The notes under the pieces are model-generated. The model saw nothing but the letters and a program-made list of their open reading frames with translations, was not told the origin of the DNA and did not search any database. This document shows, one piece after another, positions 44,356-54,620 of a stretch of 64,000 nucleotides of DNA; within the stretch, counting starts at the first letter, position 1; every line of letters starts with the position of its first letter. A program made the translations under genes and the position numbers. The stretch covers positions 36,938,467 through 37,002,466 of the forward strand of contig NC_079494.1 of the NCBI RefSeq assembly GCF_030052815.1, given 5' to 3'. Source of the stretch: Hevea brasiliensis. Taxonomy: Eukaryota > Streptophyta > Magnoliopsida > Malpighiales > Euphorbiaceae.

Positions 44356-45627
44356 ATGCCCGGGCGTCATCGTGGGTACGCTCTCCTCTACAATACACCT
44401 GTGCATGCATTGGTGGATCCAGGATCCATTCACTCATACATCTGCATCAACCTACCCGTAGAAAGGGGGATACTAGTAGGGGAGAGTGACCAAGACATTC
44501 TGGTCACTAATCCATTGGGCCACAGTGTAGTGGTGAACAAAGTATACAAGGGTTGCCCGTTAAGGATTCAGGGGTATGAATTCTTGGCAGACCTGATTGA
44601 GTTGCCCTTCCACGAGTTTGACGTGATTTTGGGAATGGACTGGTTGTCACGTCATCAGGCAATAGTTGATTGCAAATTGAAGAGAATTTCTTTGAAAACT
44701 CCTGAGGGTAATGAGATCACTGTTGTGGGTGAAAGGACGGATTTCTTGTCCAATGTCATCTCAGCCACAGTTGCAAGAAGAATGATGAGAAAAGGCTGTG
44801 AAGCCTACCTAGCACATGTGGTGGATACTAGGCAGGCTAAGCCAAACCTGAGTGATATACCCACAGTAAGAGACTTCCCAGAGGTATTTCCTGAAGAATT
44901 GCCTGGTTTGCCACCAGAAAGGGAAGTCGAATTTGCTATTGAGACACTGCCGGGTACAGCACCCATTTCCATTGCTCCTTATAGGATGGCACCCACTGAA
45001 TTGAGGGAGTTGAAAACTCAGTTGCAAGAGTTTCTTGATAAGGGGTTCATACGCCCCAGTGTGTCACCATGGGGAGCTCCAGTGCTGTTTGTGAAAAAGA
45101 AGGATGGGACTTTGAGGCTTTGTATTGATTACCGGCAGTTGAATAAAGTGACTGTGAAGAACAAATATCCGTTGCCTAGAATTGATGATCTGTTTGATCA
45201 GTTGAAGGGAGCAGGAGTATTTTCTAAGATTGATCTCAGATCAGGGTATCATCAGTTGAGGGTGAAGGATGTAGATGTGCCCAAGACTGCATTCAGGACC
45301 CGGTATGGGCATTATGAGTTTCTGGTGATGCCCTTTGGCCTAACAAATGCACCAACGGCATTTATGGACCTTATGAACCGTATCTTCCATCCACACTTAG
45401 ATCGGTTCGTAGTGGTCTTTATTGATGATATTTTGGTGTATTCCAAGACCAGGGAAGAACATGATGAGCATTTGAGGATTGTTCTGCAAACCCTGAGAGA
45501 AAAGAAGCTGTATGCTAAGTTGTCCAAGTGTGACTTTTGGTTGAATGAGATTGCATTCCTTGGACACATAGTATCAGCTGATGGGATTAGGGTGGATCCC
45601 AAGAAAATAGAAGCAGTGATGGAATGA
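44356..45627 (+). CDS. pol: Element H protease and reverse transcriptase (423 codons)
   Basis: Open from the protease to the RT thumb. The protease active site is [13 protein letters not shown] (near residue 20) and its tail [13 protein letters not shown] (near 95). LPGLPPERE begins the RT (near residue 179). RT motifs are [52 protein letters not shown] and catalytic FIDDILVYS (near residues 354-362). A 1-nt deletion at about 45627 (GGAATGAAAC against GGAATGGAAGC in D) ends the frame. All polymerase residues are present. Confidence 0.9.
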   Translation: MPGRHRGYALLYNTPVHALVDPGSIHSYICINLPVERGILVGESDQDILVTNPLGHSVVVNKVYKGCPLRIQGYEFLADLIELPFHEFDVILGMDWLSRHQAIVDCKLKRISLKTPEGNEITVVGERTDFLSNVISATVARRMMRKGCEAYLAHVVDTRQAKPNLSDIPTVRDFPEVFPEELPGLPPEREVEFAIETLPGTAPISIAPYRMAPTELRELKTQLQEFLDKGFIRPSVSPWGAPVLFVKKKDGTLRLCIDYRQLNKVTVKNKYPLPRIDDLFDQLKGAGVFSKIDLRSGYHQLRVKDVDVPKTAFRTRYGHYEFLVMPFGLTNAPTAFMDLMNRIFHPHLDRFVVVFIDDILVYSKTREEHDEHLRIVLQTLREKKLYAKLSKCDFWLNEIAFLGHIVSADGIRVDPKKIEAVME

Positions 45628-46163
45628 AACCTCCCAGGAATACAACTGAAGTCAGAAGCTTCTTGGGGCTAGCTAGGTATTACAGGAGATTTGTGAAGGG
45701 ATTTTCCTTAATAGCTGTTCCAATGACCAAGTTGTTACACAAGAATGTCAAATTTGACTGGAATGACAAGTGTCAGACCAGTTTTGAGAAGTTGAAGGCT
45801 ATGTTGATAGAGGCACCAGTGTTAACACAGCCAGTGTCAGGAAAGGACTTTGTGGTCTACAGTGATGCCTCACATAATGGGCTAGGGTGTGTATTGATGC
45901 AAGAGGGAAAGGTGGTCGCTTATGCTTCCAGGCAGCTAAGGCCACATGAACAGAATTACCCTACCCATGATCTAGAGCTTGCAGCAATTATCTTCGCACT
46001 GAAGATATGGAGGCATTACTTGTATGGTGAAAAGTGCTACATTTACACAGACCACAAAAGCCTGAAATATTTGCCAACTCAGAGGGAGCTCAACCTTAGA
46101 CAGAGGCGATGGATTGAGTTCCTGAAGGATTATGATTGTGTGATTGACTACCATCCTGGGTAG
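45624..46163 (+). CDS. pol: Element H RT connection and RNase H (open segment)
   Basis: Continues from the 1-nt shift. [28 protein letters not shown] is the RT thumb/connection and [19 protein letters not shown] opens RNase [19 protein letters not shown] and [12 protein letters not shown] follow, ending at CVIDYHPG with a TAG. The last part of RNase H and the integrase zinc finger (46164-46532) are riddled with small differences from D and have no open frame. Confidence 0.85.
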   Translation: MKPPRNTTEVRSFLGLARYYRRFVKGFSLIAVPMTKLLHKNVKFDWNDKCQTSFEKLKAMLIEAPVLTQPVSGKDFVVYSDASHNGLGCVLMQEGKVVAYASRQLRPHEQNYPTHDLELAAIIFALKIWRHYLYGEKCYIYTDHKSLKYLPTQRELNLRQRRWIEFLKDYDCVIDYHPG

Positions 46164-46532
46164 GGTAATGTTGTTGCTGAGTCTTTGAGCAGAATGTCCA
46201 TCACATCTTTGTGATCATTGATTGGCAGTCTAACTTTGATCCGAGATGGAGCTTTTTTGGCCGAGTTGCAAGTGAGGCCAAACACCTTCTGATAGATTTT
46301 AGATGGGCAAAGCGGATGAAAAGTTAATGGCTATTAAGAGCACAATCTCGGAGGAAAGCAACCGACTATGAGGTGAAAGCGGATGGGTGTCTGTATTACA
46401 AAGGAAGATTGTGTGTACGGATGATGGGGAATTGAAGGCCAAGATTCAAAGAGGCACACACGGTGTATATGCTTTGCACCTGTGAAGTACAAAGATGTAT
46501 CATGATTTGAAGCTTGATATTGGTGGCACAGT
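46164..46532 (+). pseudogene. pol: Element H RNase H end and integrase zinc finger, scrambled
   Basis: Aligns with D 13250-13640 but with many 1-4 nt gaps and swaps. Neighbouring sequence on both sides is nearly identical to D, so the density of changes is striking; it may reflect poor consensus sequence. Confidence 0.7.
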
Positions 46533-46970
46533 ATGAAGAAGGACATAGCTGACTATGTGACTAAATACTTGACATGTCAGCAAGTCAAGGCAGAACATCA
46601 AGTTCCATCGGGTTTGCTACAGCCTATACGCATACCTGAATGGAAATGGGATCGGGTCACCATGGATTTTGTAAGTGGTCTACCTCTCACCCAGAAGAAA
46701 CATGACGCAGCATGGGTGATAGTGGATAGATTGACTAAGTCAGCACACTTTCTGCCAGTTAGGACTGACTACTCACTGGAGAAGTTAGCAGAATTGTATA
46801 TCAGTGAGATAGTTAGACTACATGGAATTCCACTTTCCATCATATCTGATCGAGACCCAAGGTTTACATCGAGATTTTGGAAGAAGTTGCATGAATCCTT
46901 GGGTACACAACTCCACTTTAGCACAGCCTTCCATCCTCAGACGGATGGGCAATCTGAAAGAGTAATCCAG
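46533..46970 (+). CDS. pol: Element H integrase, first putative exon
   Basis: [22 protein letters not shown] is the end of the zinc finger (first Cys changed to Tyr). [15 protein letters not shown] holds the first catalytic Asp, [15 protein letters not shown] the second, and [14 protein letters not shown] the Glu. All three catalytic positions are kept. Without splicing the frame reads VNN then stops at 46980-46982, giving a protein without GPY module or chromodomain. With the 75-nt insert removed it continues at 47046. Confidence 0.85.
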
Positions 46971-47045
46971 GTAAACAATTGAAACCAATTAAACAAATAT
47001 ACATATTAAACTGAAATGATAACAATAACATGAAATATATGTTAG
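46971..47045 (+). other. Putative 75-nt intron in integrase (element H)
   Basis: CAG|GTAAACAATTG at the left and TATGTTAG|GTCC at the right. Same length and position as in A, with several base differences but intact GT and AG. Removal restores the frame exactly. An in-frame TGA follows 9 nt after the left edge. Confidence 0.72.
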
Positions 47046-47252
47046 GTCCTTGAGGATATGCTGAGGAGTTGTATCATTGAGTTTGAGGGAAGTTGGGATA
47101 AATACCTCCCACTGGCAGAATTTGCATACAACAATAGCTATCAAGCTAGTATCCAAATGGCCCCATATGAAGCACTGTATGGGAGAAAATGTAGAACTCT
47201 AGTGTGCTGGACTGAATTGGGCGAAGACAAACTGGTAAGGCGGACACAGTGA
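47046..47252 (+). CDS. pol: Element H integrase, second putative exon (start)
   Basis: [37 protein letters not shown] and the [11 protein letters not shown] motif continue the integrase core. The frame breaks near 47237-47310, where the sequence shares with A an altered stretch (CAAGGTTGCCTCGCATGCAT) not present in D. Confidence 0.83.
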   Translation, partial: VLEDMLRSCIIEFEGSWDKYLPLAEFAYNNSYQASIQMAPYEALYGRKCRTLVCWTELGEDKLVRRTQ

Positions 47253-47366
47253 AACAGATCGAGGAGAAAGTGAAACTAATCAAAGCCAATCAAGGTTGCC
47301 TCGCATGCATGTAAATCTTATGCCGACCTGAAGAGAAAAGAAATAGAATATGCGGTTGGCGACAAA

Positions 47367-47804
47367 GTGTTCCTCAAGGTGTCACCGTGGAAGAAAGTAT
47401 TGAGGTTTGGAAGAAAGGGTAAGTTAAGCCCTAGGTTCATTGGCCCATATGAAGTCATTGAACGTGTGGGTCCAGTGGCCTATAGGCTAGCTTTACCACC
47501 AGAGCTGGACAAGATCCACAGCGTATTCCACGTGTCCATGTTAAGAAGATACCGCTCAGATCCTTCACATGTCATCTCCAGGGAAGAAATTGACATACAA
47601 CCGGATTTGACGTATGAAGAAGAACCTCTACGGATCCTGGCTCGGGAAGTGAAAGAGTTGAGGAACAAGCAGATTCCACTGGTGAAAGTGCTATGGAGGC
47701 ACCACAACACCGAAGAGGCAACTTGGGAAAGTGAAGAGACGATGAGGCAACAGTTTCCTCAACTGTTTGCATCAGGTAAATTTCGAGGACGAAATTTAAA
47801 TTAG
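47367..47804 (+). CDS. pol: Element H integrase C-terminus: GPY module and chromodomain
   Basis: The only chromodomain copy here that is open to its natural stop. KLSPRFIGPYEVIERVGP (GPY module, near residues 15-35), HSVFHVSMLRRYRSDPSH, then a chromodomain (REVKELRNKQIPLVKVLW to EEATWESEE, near 90-130) and a tail QFPQLFASGKFRGRNLN ending at 47804 inside the polypurine tract. It would bind chromatin marks and steer integration. The Met is internal, not a start. Confidence 0.88.
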   Translation: MFLKVSPWKKVLRFGRKGKLSPRFIGPYEVIERVGPVAYRLALPPELDKIHSVFHVSMLRRYRSDPSHVISREEIDIQPDLTYEEEPLRILAREVKELRNKQIPLVKVLWRHHNTEEATWESEETMRQQFPQLFASGKFRGRNLN

Positions 47805-47815
47805 AGGGGAAGAGT
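47803..47815 (+). other. Polypurine tract of element H
   Basis: AGAGGGGAAGAGT, overlapping the integrase stop and followed by the LTR start TGTATCACCC. Confidence 0.88.
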
Positions 47816-48352
47816 TGTATCACCCTCCCGGTAACTACTCCGTACATCCTGCTGTTCCGGTGACCAGTGTCGGTCCGGATAGCTAGAATGTCCGGAAAAA
47901 TATTTAAACTAAAGTGAGGGACCATAATTAACTCAAATATTAATAAGAAAAATTTGGTAAAAATTTTAGAAATAAAATACAACCAAGTTAAGCAGTAGGT
48001 GCCTAGCGATGGGTAACTTGAGAGGAAGTTGCGGTTCTACGAGGAGCCCTAGACACAGGAAAAATTCATAAAATAATTTTTGGGACTCCAGAGAAGGGTC
48101 ATTGAGGTTCCTATGGCATTAGAATGCCAAGAAAATACCTAGAAAAGTTTTTCAATCGGTACAGACAATTTTGACCCGTTAAGCCAAACGGAGGGCATTT
48201 TGGTCATTTCGCCTTCAGAGGTGATTTTTGGCCGACTTGTCCAGTTAATTAAATAATTAATATGACATAAAATATGAATAAATATTACTAAAAATGAAAT
48301 TGAAAATGAGTAGTGATAAAAAGAAAAGAAAAATCAATAAAAAAGCCAAATA

Positions 48353-48390
48353 TGACATCATTATGATGTCATTTAAAAACTTCCACCAAT
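48353..48390 (+). promoter_or_regulatory. LTR palindrome plus CCAAT box (H 3' LTR)
   Basis: TGACATCATTATGATGTCA at 48353-48371, 537 bp from the LTR start; CCAAT at 48386-48390. Confidence 0.5.
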
Positions 48391-50267
48391 CATAGTTAAA
48401 CAACCCTTTAATTAACCAATAAAAGAGACAAACAAGACCAAAGAATTAAAAATACAATCTGCCATTCTTCTTCCCCAACCAGCCGAACCCATGTCCTTGC
48501 CCTAAACCACCATTAACACTCCATCAAGCTCCATTTCCCCTACTCATTCCACCATAAAATCCCTTCTTATCTTCATTAAAATTTGACCACTCATCTTGGG
48601 AGAGTGTTTGGCAGCCTAGAAAGTGAAGGAAAGTGAAGATTTAACTTGGGAAAAATCTGCCACTTAAAGGTTAGTGCACCTATCTACTTAAAACATTTAT
48701 TTTCCATGTTAGTAGCTTGAATTAAGTAAGAATTTGTAACTAAAATGAACAAAAATTATGTGTATACATACTATGGATTTCGGCAGCCCTATGGAAGGAA
48801 TGGGTTTGATAGTTTTGATGGACTTAAAGTGGACTAGAGATCATGTTTGAAGTACATAATTATGTGGATAATGACTTAGCTAGTTAACTAGGGTAACTAG
48901 TGTGAAATGGAAATGGAAATTAGGGTTTTGAGAAGTGAAAATTTGACTTGGCTTAGGAAATTGTTAGAGAACATTTTAATGGTCAATTAGTGACCATTTT
49001 AGGTAAGTTGACCACAATTTGGACTGAAATATAGCATGGCAAAGTGAATGTGTAGGCTGCCTAAGGACAGCAGCAGAGTGGCTGAGATTTCAGTCCACTT
49101 GGACTGCCATATCTTTAGCTGTGTTGGTCCAATTGGTGTTTGGTCAATTGGACATAAAACTAGGCTTATAATGGCACATTTTTTCTGAAGAAACCATGCC
49201 CAAAAGACCAAATCAAGAGGACCAAAAGTTGGCCCCAATCCGGATACCCTGCAACAGCACCTGCAGAAATGACCAAATGAACAGTAACTATTCATTTGGC
49301 CATAACTTACTGTAGATATGGTCAATTGACCTGAAATTTTTACAGAAATAAGCTAAGACATAGACAAACAAACTTTCATGAAGAAACCTACCCCAAATTA
49401 TGGCCAGAACCTATTCAAATATGTAATCACAGTCACTGTTCATGGTACTGTAGATTTGGTAATTCTGCAGTTTTGGAAATCCGGCCAGCTGTGGTTTTTG
49501 GGCCATATCTGGAGCTAAAAAACTCCAAATGGAGTGATTCAAAAAAAGAAATTCAACTAGACAAAATAAGGAACAACTTTCATGTTTGTCATTTCTTCAA
49601 ATTCCCACTGCAACAGTGCTTAATAGAACAGTAAACTTATGCTTCAAAAACTGAAATTTTCTGCCCTCTTGGTTTTAAGTTAGAAATGGTAATGGTGACC
49701 AATTTTAACAAGTTTTAACTGTAAAATGTGGTATATTGGGAGTGCCAAAGTCAATGTACATATTGTCTATCCTAAAGTCAACATTTTTGTTGACCAATGA
49801 GGTGAATAGTAACACCAAAACTTGAAATTCACAAATTGAAGAATTTAAAAGTTTCAAATGCCCTAGTATACCTAACAAGATTGGTTTGGATAGTTTGGCA
49901 TGCCAATAGGGTTCGATTAGCGATCGCACATGGCAATTTGCCATTCTGTGATTTTATGGCTTTTAGCCATTCGACCTTGTATTGAGCTTTGGCCTTGTGC
50001 GAGATGTTATCACAAATTGTTAGTCATTACTGCACAAGGAGATGCATATGTGACCGATGGTGTGACGGCCCGAGGTACTTGATACCCAGTGCCAGTTTAT
50101 CCGTTATCCAGTCTAGTCATCTAGTGTAGGTTACTTGGGCAACCAACTGAATGAAAGTGGACAAAGATAATGAAATAATGGATACACCAATAACAAACAA
50201 AGAAATCATACACATTCTATACAAACTTATTTTTTTTGCTATTTTCTTTTATTATACTATTGCACCA

Positions 50268-50305
50268 CTAAGCATTATTGCTTAGCGCGTTGCTTTTGCC
50301 ACGCG
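50268..50305 (+). other. Tandem LTR hairpins (H 3' LTR)
   Basis: Stem 1 at 50268-50285, stem 2 at 50286-50305 (GCCACGCG arm, unlike ACCACGCG in the 5' LTR). 633 bp from the LTR end. Confidence 0.58.
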
Positions 50306-50943
50306 TAGGTACTGGAGATACAGATCGTGAGCCCAGTAGACCGCAGACTGGGTGAGTCTATCCGGCAGTTCTGCATAGTGTCCGTGTCACCTCAACTTCT
50401 ACAGTGCATTGGTAGGACACTAGGTGTCATTTTGATATTTTGTAGCTAATTTTTACTTTCTCATATGTATTTGAACTTATGTAATGTACTCTGATGTTCA
50501 TGTAAATAATGAAAGTTATGGCTATGAATGCAAAATTTGAGCATTTATTTATTGTTTGTATATGAGTATTATGAGAAATTGATGTTTGAGAAATGAAAAG
50601 GTTATTGAGAACTGAAATTGAGAAATGTTGTGGATATCTTGATATTGAGATTTTGTTGATGAATTGAAGTTGGGATTGTTTGGAAATTATTTGGAAGTGT
50701 TTTTAACAGGTTCCGAAGAACTGTTTTCTCCATTTTGGGCCGGTACTCTGCCGGATTTTCTTTAAAATTTTCGGAACCTCAAATAAATTATGATTTCAAT
50801 AAATGACTTAAATGAGTTATCTTTCGCAAATTATATTAAAAAACATGATATAAATTAATTAAGGTATATTAGAGTGTGCCGGTACACCATGTGGCATTAC
50901 TTACTCGGGTATACTGTACACGGGTAAGGGGTGTCACAGTCTC

Positions 50944-51932
50944 ACTAACATGACTAGTGGGAGAAATTAGTTTCGAATTTTGATTCCTTCTCTGGCTGAA
51001 GTATTGAGGTGTGTGCCAGTAGAAGAAGAAATTTGAATGGGTACCCATAGATTGAGCTAGCCTGCCTTTTGATTTCTCATAAGCCTCTAGTTATTGAGAT
51101 GAATATTGTTTCGAATGGCATGATATAACTGTGTGTTTTTATGAAATTGTTTTGAGACTTCCTAAATGAAATTGTTTGGACCAAAAGTTATAAATCATGT
51201 TTTGTATTTATTTACATGTTCAGTTCAATATTTGAATAAATGTGATTTGAAGTATGCATAAATATTATTTTAGTGTGTTGTGCACCACTGAGTCATAGTA
51301 CTCAGCGATAGTTGTTATTACTGTCGCAAATATAGAGACTAGAGCTGAGGATCTTGGAGCCACATCCTTGAAGTTTTGTCGGGTATATTTTATATCCTGA
51401 TTATAATATTTAGTTTGATGTATGTAAATGTATGTACATGTATAATTGGTCATGAGCAGTTGTATAGAGTTTGTAATAATATTATTTTAGTTTTGCTAAT
51501 ATAAAGTTTGGTTGATGAATGTAAATTATTTTTACTTTAATGAAAAATGAATGGAATTATTGAGTACTATTTTTGATGACAATTGAATTGAGAAATGATG
51601 TTGAATTGTGTTGAGATAGTAGTGAGTTTGATGAAAAAGAATTATTGGAAGTGTTTTTACAAGTATTTGAAGAACTGTTTTCTTAAAATATAGACGACAC
51701 TCTGTCAAAATTTTTTTTAAAATTTGCATAAAAATAAAATAGACAAAAACATTTAAACTAGTTTTTGGACTTCTATTAAATGTAAGAAAATGCTCACCAC
51801 TTCCAAAAAGTAAGAAAATGGTTTTAAAATCCCTTATAGGGTACTTAATGAGTTATCGATAGCTGAAGTTCGGTAGTTCATTAGGTATTCTACGGGATCA
51901 TGTTATGCCTTACAGAGGGGTAAGGTGTCACA
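50944..51932 (+). repeat. 3' LTR of element G, right part
   Basis: Resumes after the H target copy and ends GGTGTCACA at 51932. Without H the LTR is about 3.44 kb. It contains the hairpin pair at 51288-51326. Confidence 0.88.
51288..51326 (+). other. Tandem LTR hairpins (G 3' LTR)
   Basis: Stem 1 CTGAGT/ACTCAG (51288-51305). Stem 2 CGATAGT/ACTGTCG (51306-51326): the closing pair by the loop is T-A where B and C have C-G, a compensatory change. 606 bp from the LTR end. Confidence 0.62.
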
Positions 51933-52171
51933 TCTAGCCTCATCGGTGGTCTACCCTTCTAGGCCACTGGGGCAGATCTCTTGGTCGGTGGTAGAATAGT
52001 GGATGCACCCCTCTGTGGGCAATCTCTCAAAAGGTGATCCGTAGACCCACATCTAAAACATCCTACAGTCAATAATTGGCACTCTCTTCTGTGCCTCCTC
52101 CTACAGTGAATACACTCTGGTACTGGGGTTGATCCCCTAGTTACTATGCCAGGAGAACTAGCCATAGACAC
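51933..52171 (-). pseudogene. gag: Element I: minus-strand gag scrap with CCHC zinc knuckle
   Basis: A 72-codon open segment (51959-52177). CIHCRRRHRRECQ then CFRCGSTDHLLRDC, an intact Cys-X2-Cys-X4-His-X4-Cys knuckle, and a basic tail. It is bounded on the left by the end of the G LTR and on the right by the J LTR, so it is a fragment caught between insertions. No primer site lies between it and J, which argues that J is not simply its own 5' LTR. Confidence 0.7.
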
Positions 52172-54035
52172 TGTCACACCCTACGCCTCCGTAAGATGTA
52201 ACATGATCCCGTAGCACACCTAATGAATTACCATACTTCGCAAACCGGTAACCCATTAAATACACTACAAGGGATTTTAAACAATTTCTTACTTCTTTAA
52301 AGTTGTGAGCACTTTTGACAGGTGTAAAAACTTTTTAATCAAAGTTAAATCACACATTAAACTTGAAATAGCCACAAGTTTTATAAAAATTTCAGCAGAG
52401 TACCGTTTGTATTTTGAGCAAAACAATTCTTCAAAAACCTGTAGAAAATACTTCCAATATATTTGTTTCAATTCCAAACTCCAATATGGCTCAACACAGT
52501 TCAAACTCAGTTCAATATCATTTTCAACAATTTTAAAGATAAAGGGCAAAATAAATGAGTATTTCAAAAGCTGAAATAAGAGAATTATAGTACAACATTT
52601 TTACAGACCAAAATAATTTATAACTTTAGTTTACAACTGCTCAAGACCAAGTACAATATATATATACAGTGCACATACATTACAACAAAATTTCAAAAAT
52701 ATGGTATACTCAATATACCCTGTAGAATCCCAAAATATAGCACAAGCAGCCTACTCTGCTGCTCTGTCTAACTGTCTACCTGCGATAGCAATGAAAAAGC
52801 TATTGCTGAGTAAAATTTACTCAGTGGTGCACAATAACAATTTAAAATGCAGTATATAAAACTTTTATTGACAATTTACAATTCAAACAATTCATAATTT
52901 TTCAAAGCTTACATAACACAAATTTGATCAAAAATTGAATAACACAGTGTTGGCAATCAATAACACAACTTAGAAGTTGACACAAACTTTTCCGAACATG
53001 CCGTGTTGTACACCACGATAAGACATACTCACCCTAATAATCGAAATCAATGAGGGAGGTGGCTAGCTAGCTAATGAGAACTCATACATACTCACCTCAG
53101 ATTGACAAGTCAAAGAGGGAGGAATATAGTCATACTCACCCCATAAATGGATGAGGAACATAGTAATATTGTCATGCCAAGTGTGAATCAAAGTAATTCC
53201 AAATCACAATATTTAAATATTTCATACAAGCCACAAATCACATTTTAACTCAAAATTTCCATTTGCAAAGTAGGCAACACAATAATTTCCAAATAAAATT
53301 CTCAAAGCCAAAACAATAAAAAATTATTCATAACTCATTTCTCCAAATAGATTTTTTAGTAAAAGCAGTGGATATAAAAAGTATTGTACACAGACCTGAT
53401 TTGAGTCGCCTCTAGGCCTTGACTCAATAATCCTTATGCTTTTTAATATTAATTTCAACTAAAACACACAATTTAAAGTGTTTCAGTACTCAATTAAATT
53501 GTTTCTAACAATAAAATCTAATATCTAAATTTTTCTTCGTACTATTCCTTCAATTCATTTCATTAGTCAACCTATAATGTTGACCATTAATACACACTAG
53601 GTGAATAAATTTTAATGTTACCAATATATCACATTTTTCATTTCAATATGCTACCAATATAGTGCAATTTACCATTTTTACAAGTTGGCATTCATTGCCA
53701 AATTATTTCAAGCATCATTGTATGTAAATGTCAAGTTCTCAATTTTTGTGTGCTAAATTGGTCTAGCTTAAAATCCTATTTCTCTTGGTTTTTAGCTTCT
53801 GATAAAAAAAGCAAAATTGTAGCTATATGTCTTATTGCACTCAGGGCAAAATTTCAGGTCATTCTGAGTTGTATAAACCAAGATATGGTCAATTTACTAA
53901 AGCTGGACAGATTGCACCTTTAGTGCAAAATTTGGTCAATTTTCGGTCACTTTTAGTTCTGGCAGTTTTAGTACCCAAACTTGTGCAAGCTATTTGACTT
54001 GCTTATGGTTTTTTATGGGTTTTGGTGTCTTCAAC
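52172..54035 (-). repeat. LTR J, left part (minus strand)
   Basis: C/F-type LTR read on the minus strand, ending GGTGTGACA at 52172. It is interrupted near 54035 by LTR K and seems to continue at 57405-58739. Hairpins lie at 52783-52824. The left flank GACAC and right flank AGAAT do not match, so no target duplication is visible. Confidence 0.78.
52783..52824 (-). other. Tandem LTR hairpins (LTR J)
   Basis: Minus strand: stem 1 CTGAGTAA/TTACTCAG (52806-52824). Stem 2 CAATAGC/GCTATCG (52783-52805): the T-G pair of C is a T-A pair here, with one mismatch at the base. 611 bp from the LTR end. Confidence 0.58.
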
Positions 54036-54581
54036 AATTTTCTTACTTTTTATAAGTGGTGAGCATTTTCTAATAGGTATCAAAACATTTAATTAGAGTT
54101 TGAGAACTAGTTAAGATTTTTGTCCCATTTTATTTTTTCGCAAATTTTATAAAAATTTTGGCAGAGTGCCGTTTGTATTTGAGAAAACAATTCTTCAAAT
54201 ACCTGTAAAAAGTACTTTCAAAGATTTATCTCAACAACTTCATCAATTCAACATCCATCCCAACCAATTTCAACATCATTTCTTAATTTCCAAAATTCAA
54301 CATCATCAAAATACTATAATTTAATTTCATTCAAATTAAAATAAAATATTTCTATTCATATTTCAATAAAGATAAAATAATTTATATACATCATTCTAAA
54401 TATTTACATTTGAAAAAATCCAAACCAAAATTTATTACAAGCTTTATACAACTCTATACAACTTCTCATGACCATTTTCTACATTTACCTACATTACATA
54501 CATCAGAAAATTTTTACAATCAGGGTATAAAATATACCCGATAAACTTCAGAGTAGGTAGCTCCTCTAGTTTCTATATCTG

Positions 54582-54620
54582 CGACAGCAATAACAGCCAT
54601 CGCTGAGTACTAGGACTCAG
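54582..54620 (-). other. Tandem LTR hairpins (LTR K)
   Basis: Minus strand: stem 1 CTGAGT/ACTCAG (54603-54620). Stem 2 CGATGGC/GCTGTCG (54582-54602), with two G-T pairs. Preceded by TGCACCA like the rest. Confidence 0.58.

Larger units (their letters stand above)
39875..50938 (+). mobile_element. Element H: complete Tekay-like chromovirus (11,064 bp) in the G LTR
   Basis: Two LTRs of 3132 and 3123 bp, primer site, gag, pol and polypurine tract, with a perfect target duplication GTCTC (39870-39874 and 50939-50943). It carries the integrase mini-intron shared with A. Gag and protease-RT have long open frames. Several breaks fall in clusters of small differences that may be sequence errors. Confidence 0.95.
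47816..50938 (+). repeat. 3' LTR of element H (3123 bp)
   Basis: Close copy of the 5' LTR except for two patches (about 47985-48060 and 49912-50040) of dense small changes. The second base change makes the LTR start TGTATCACC. The donor-like GT is at 48670. Confidence 0.94.
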
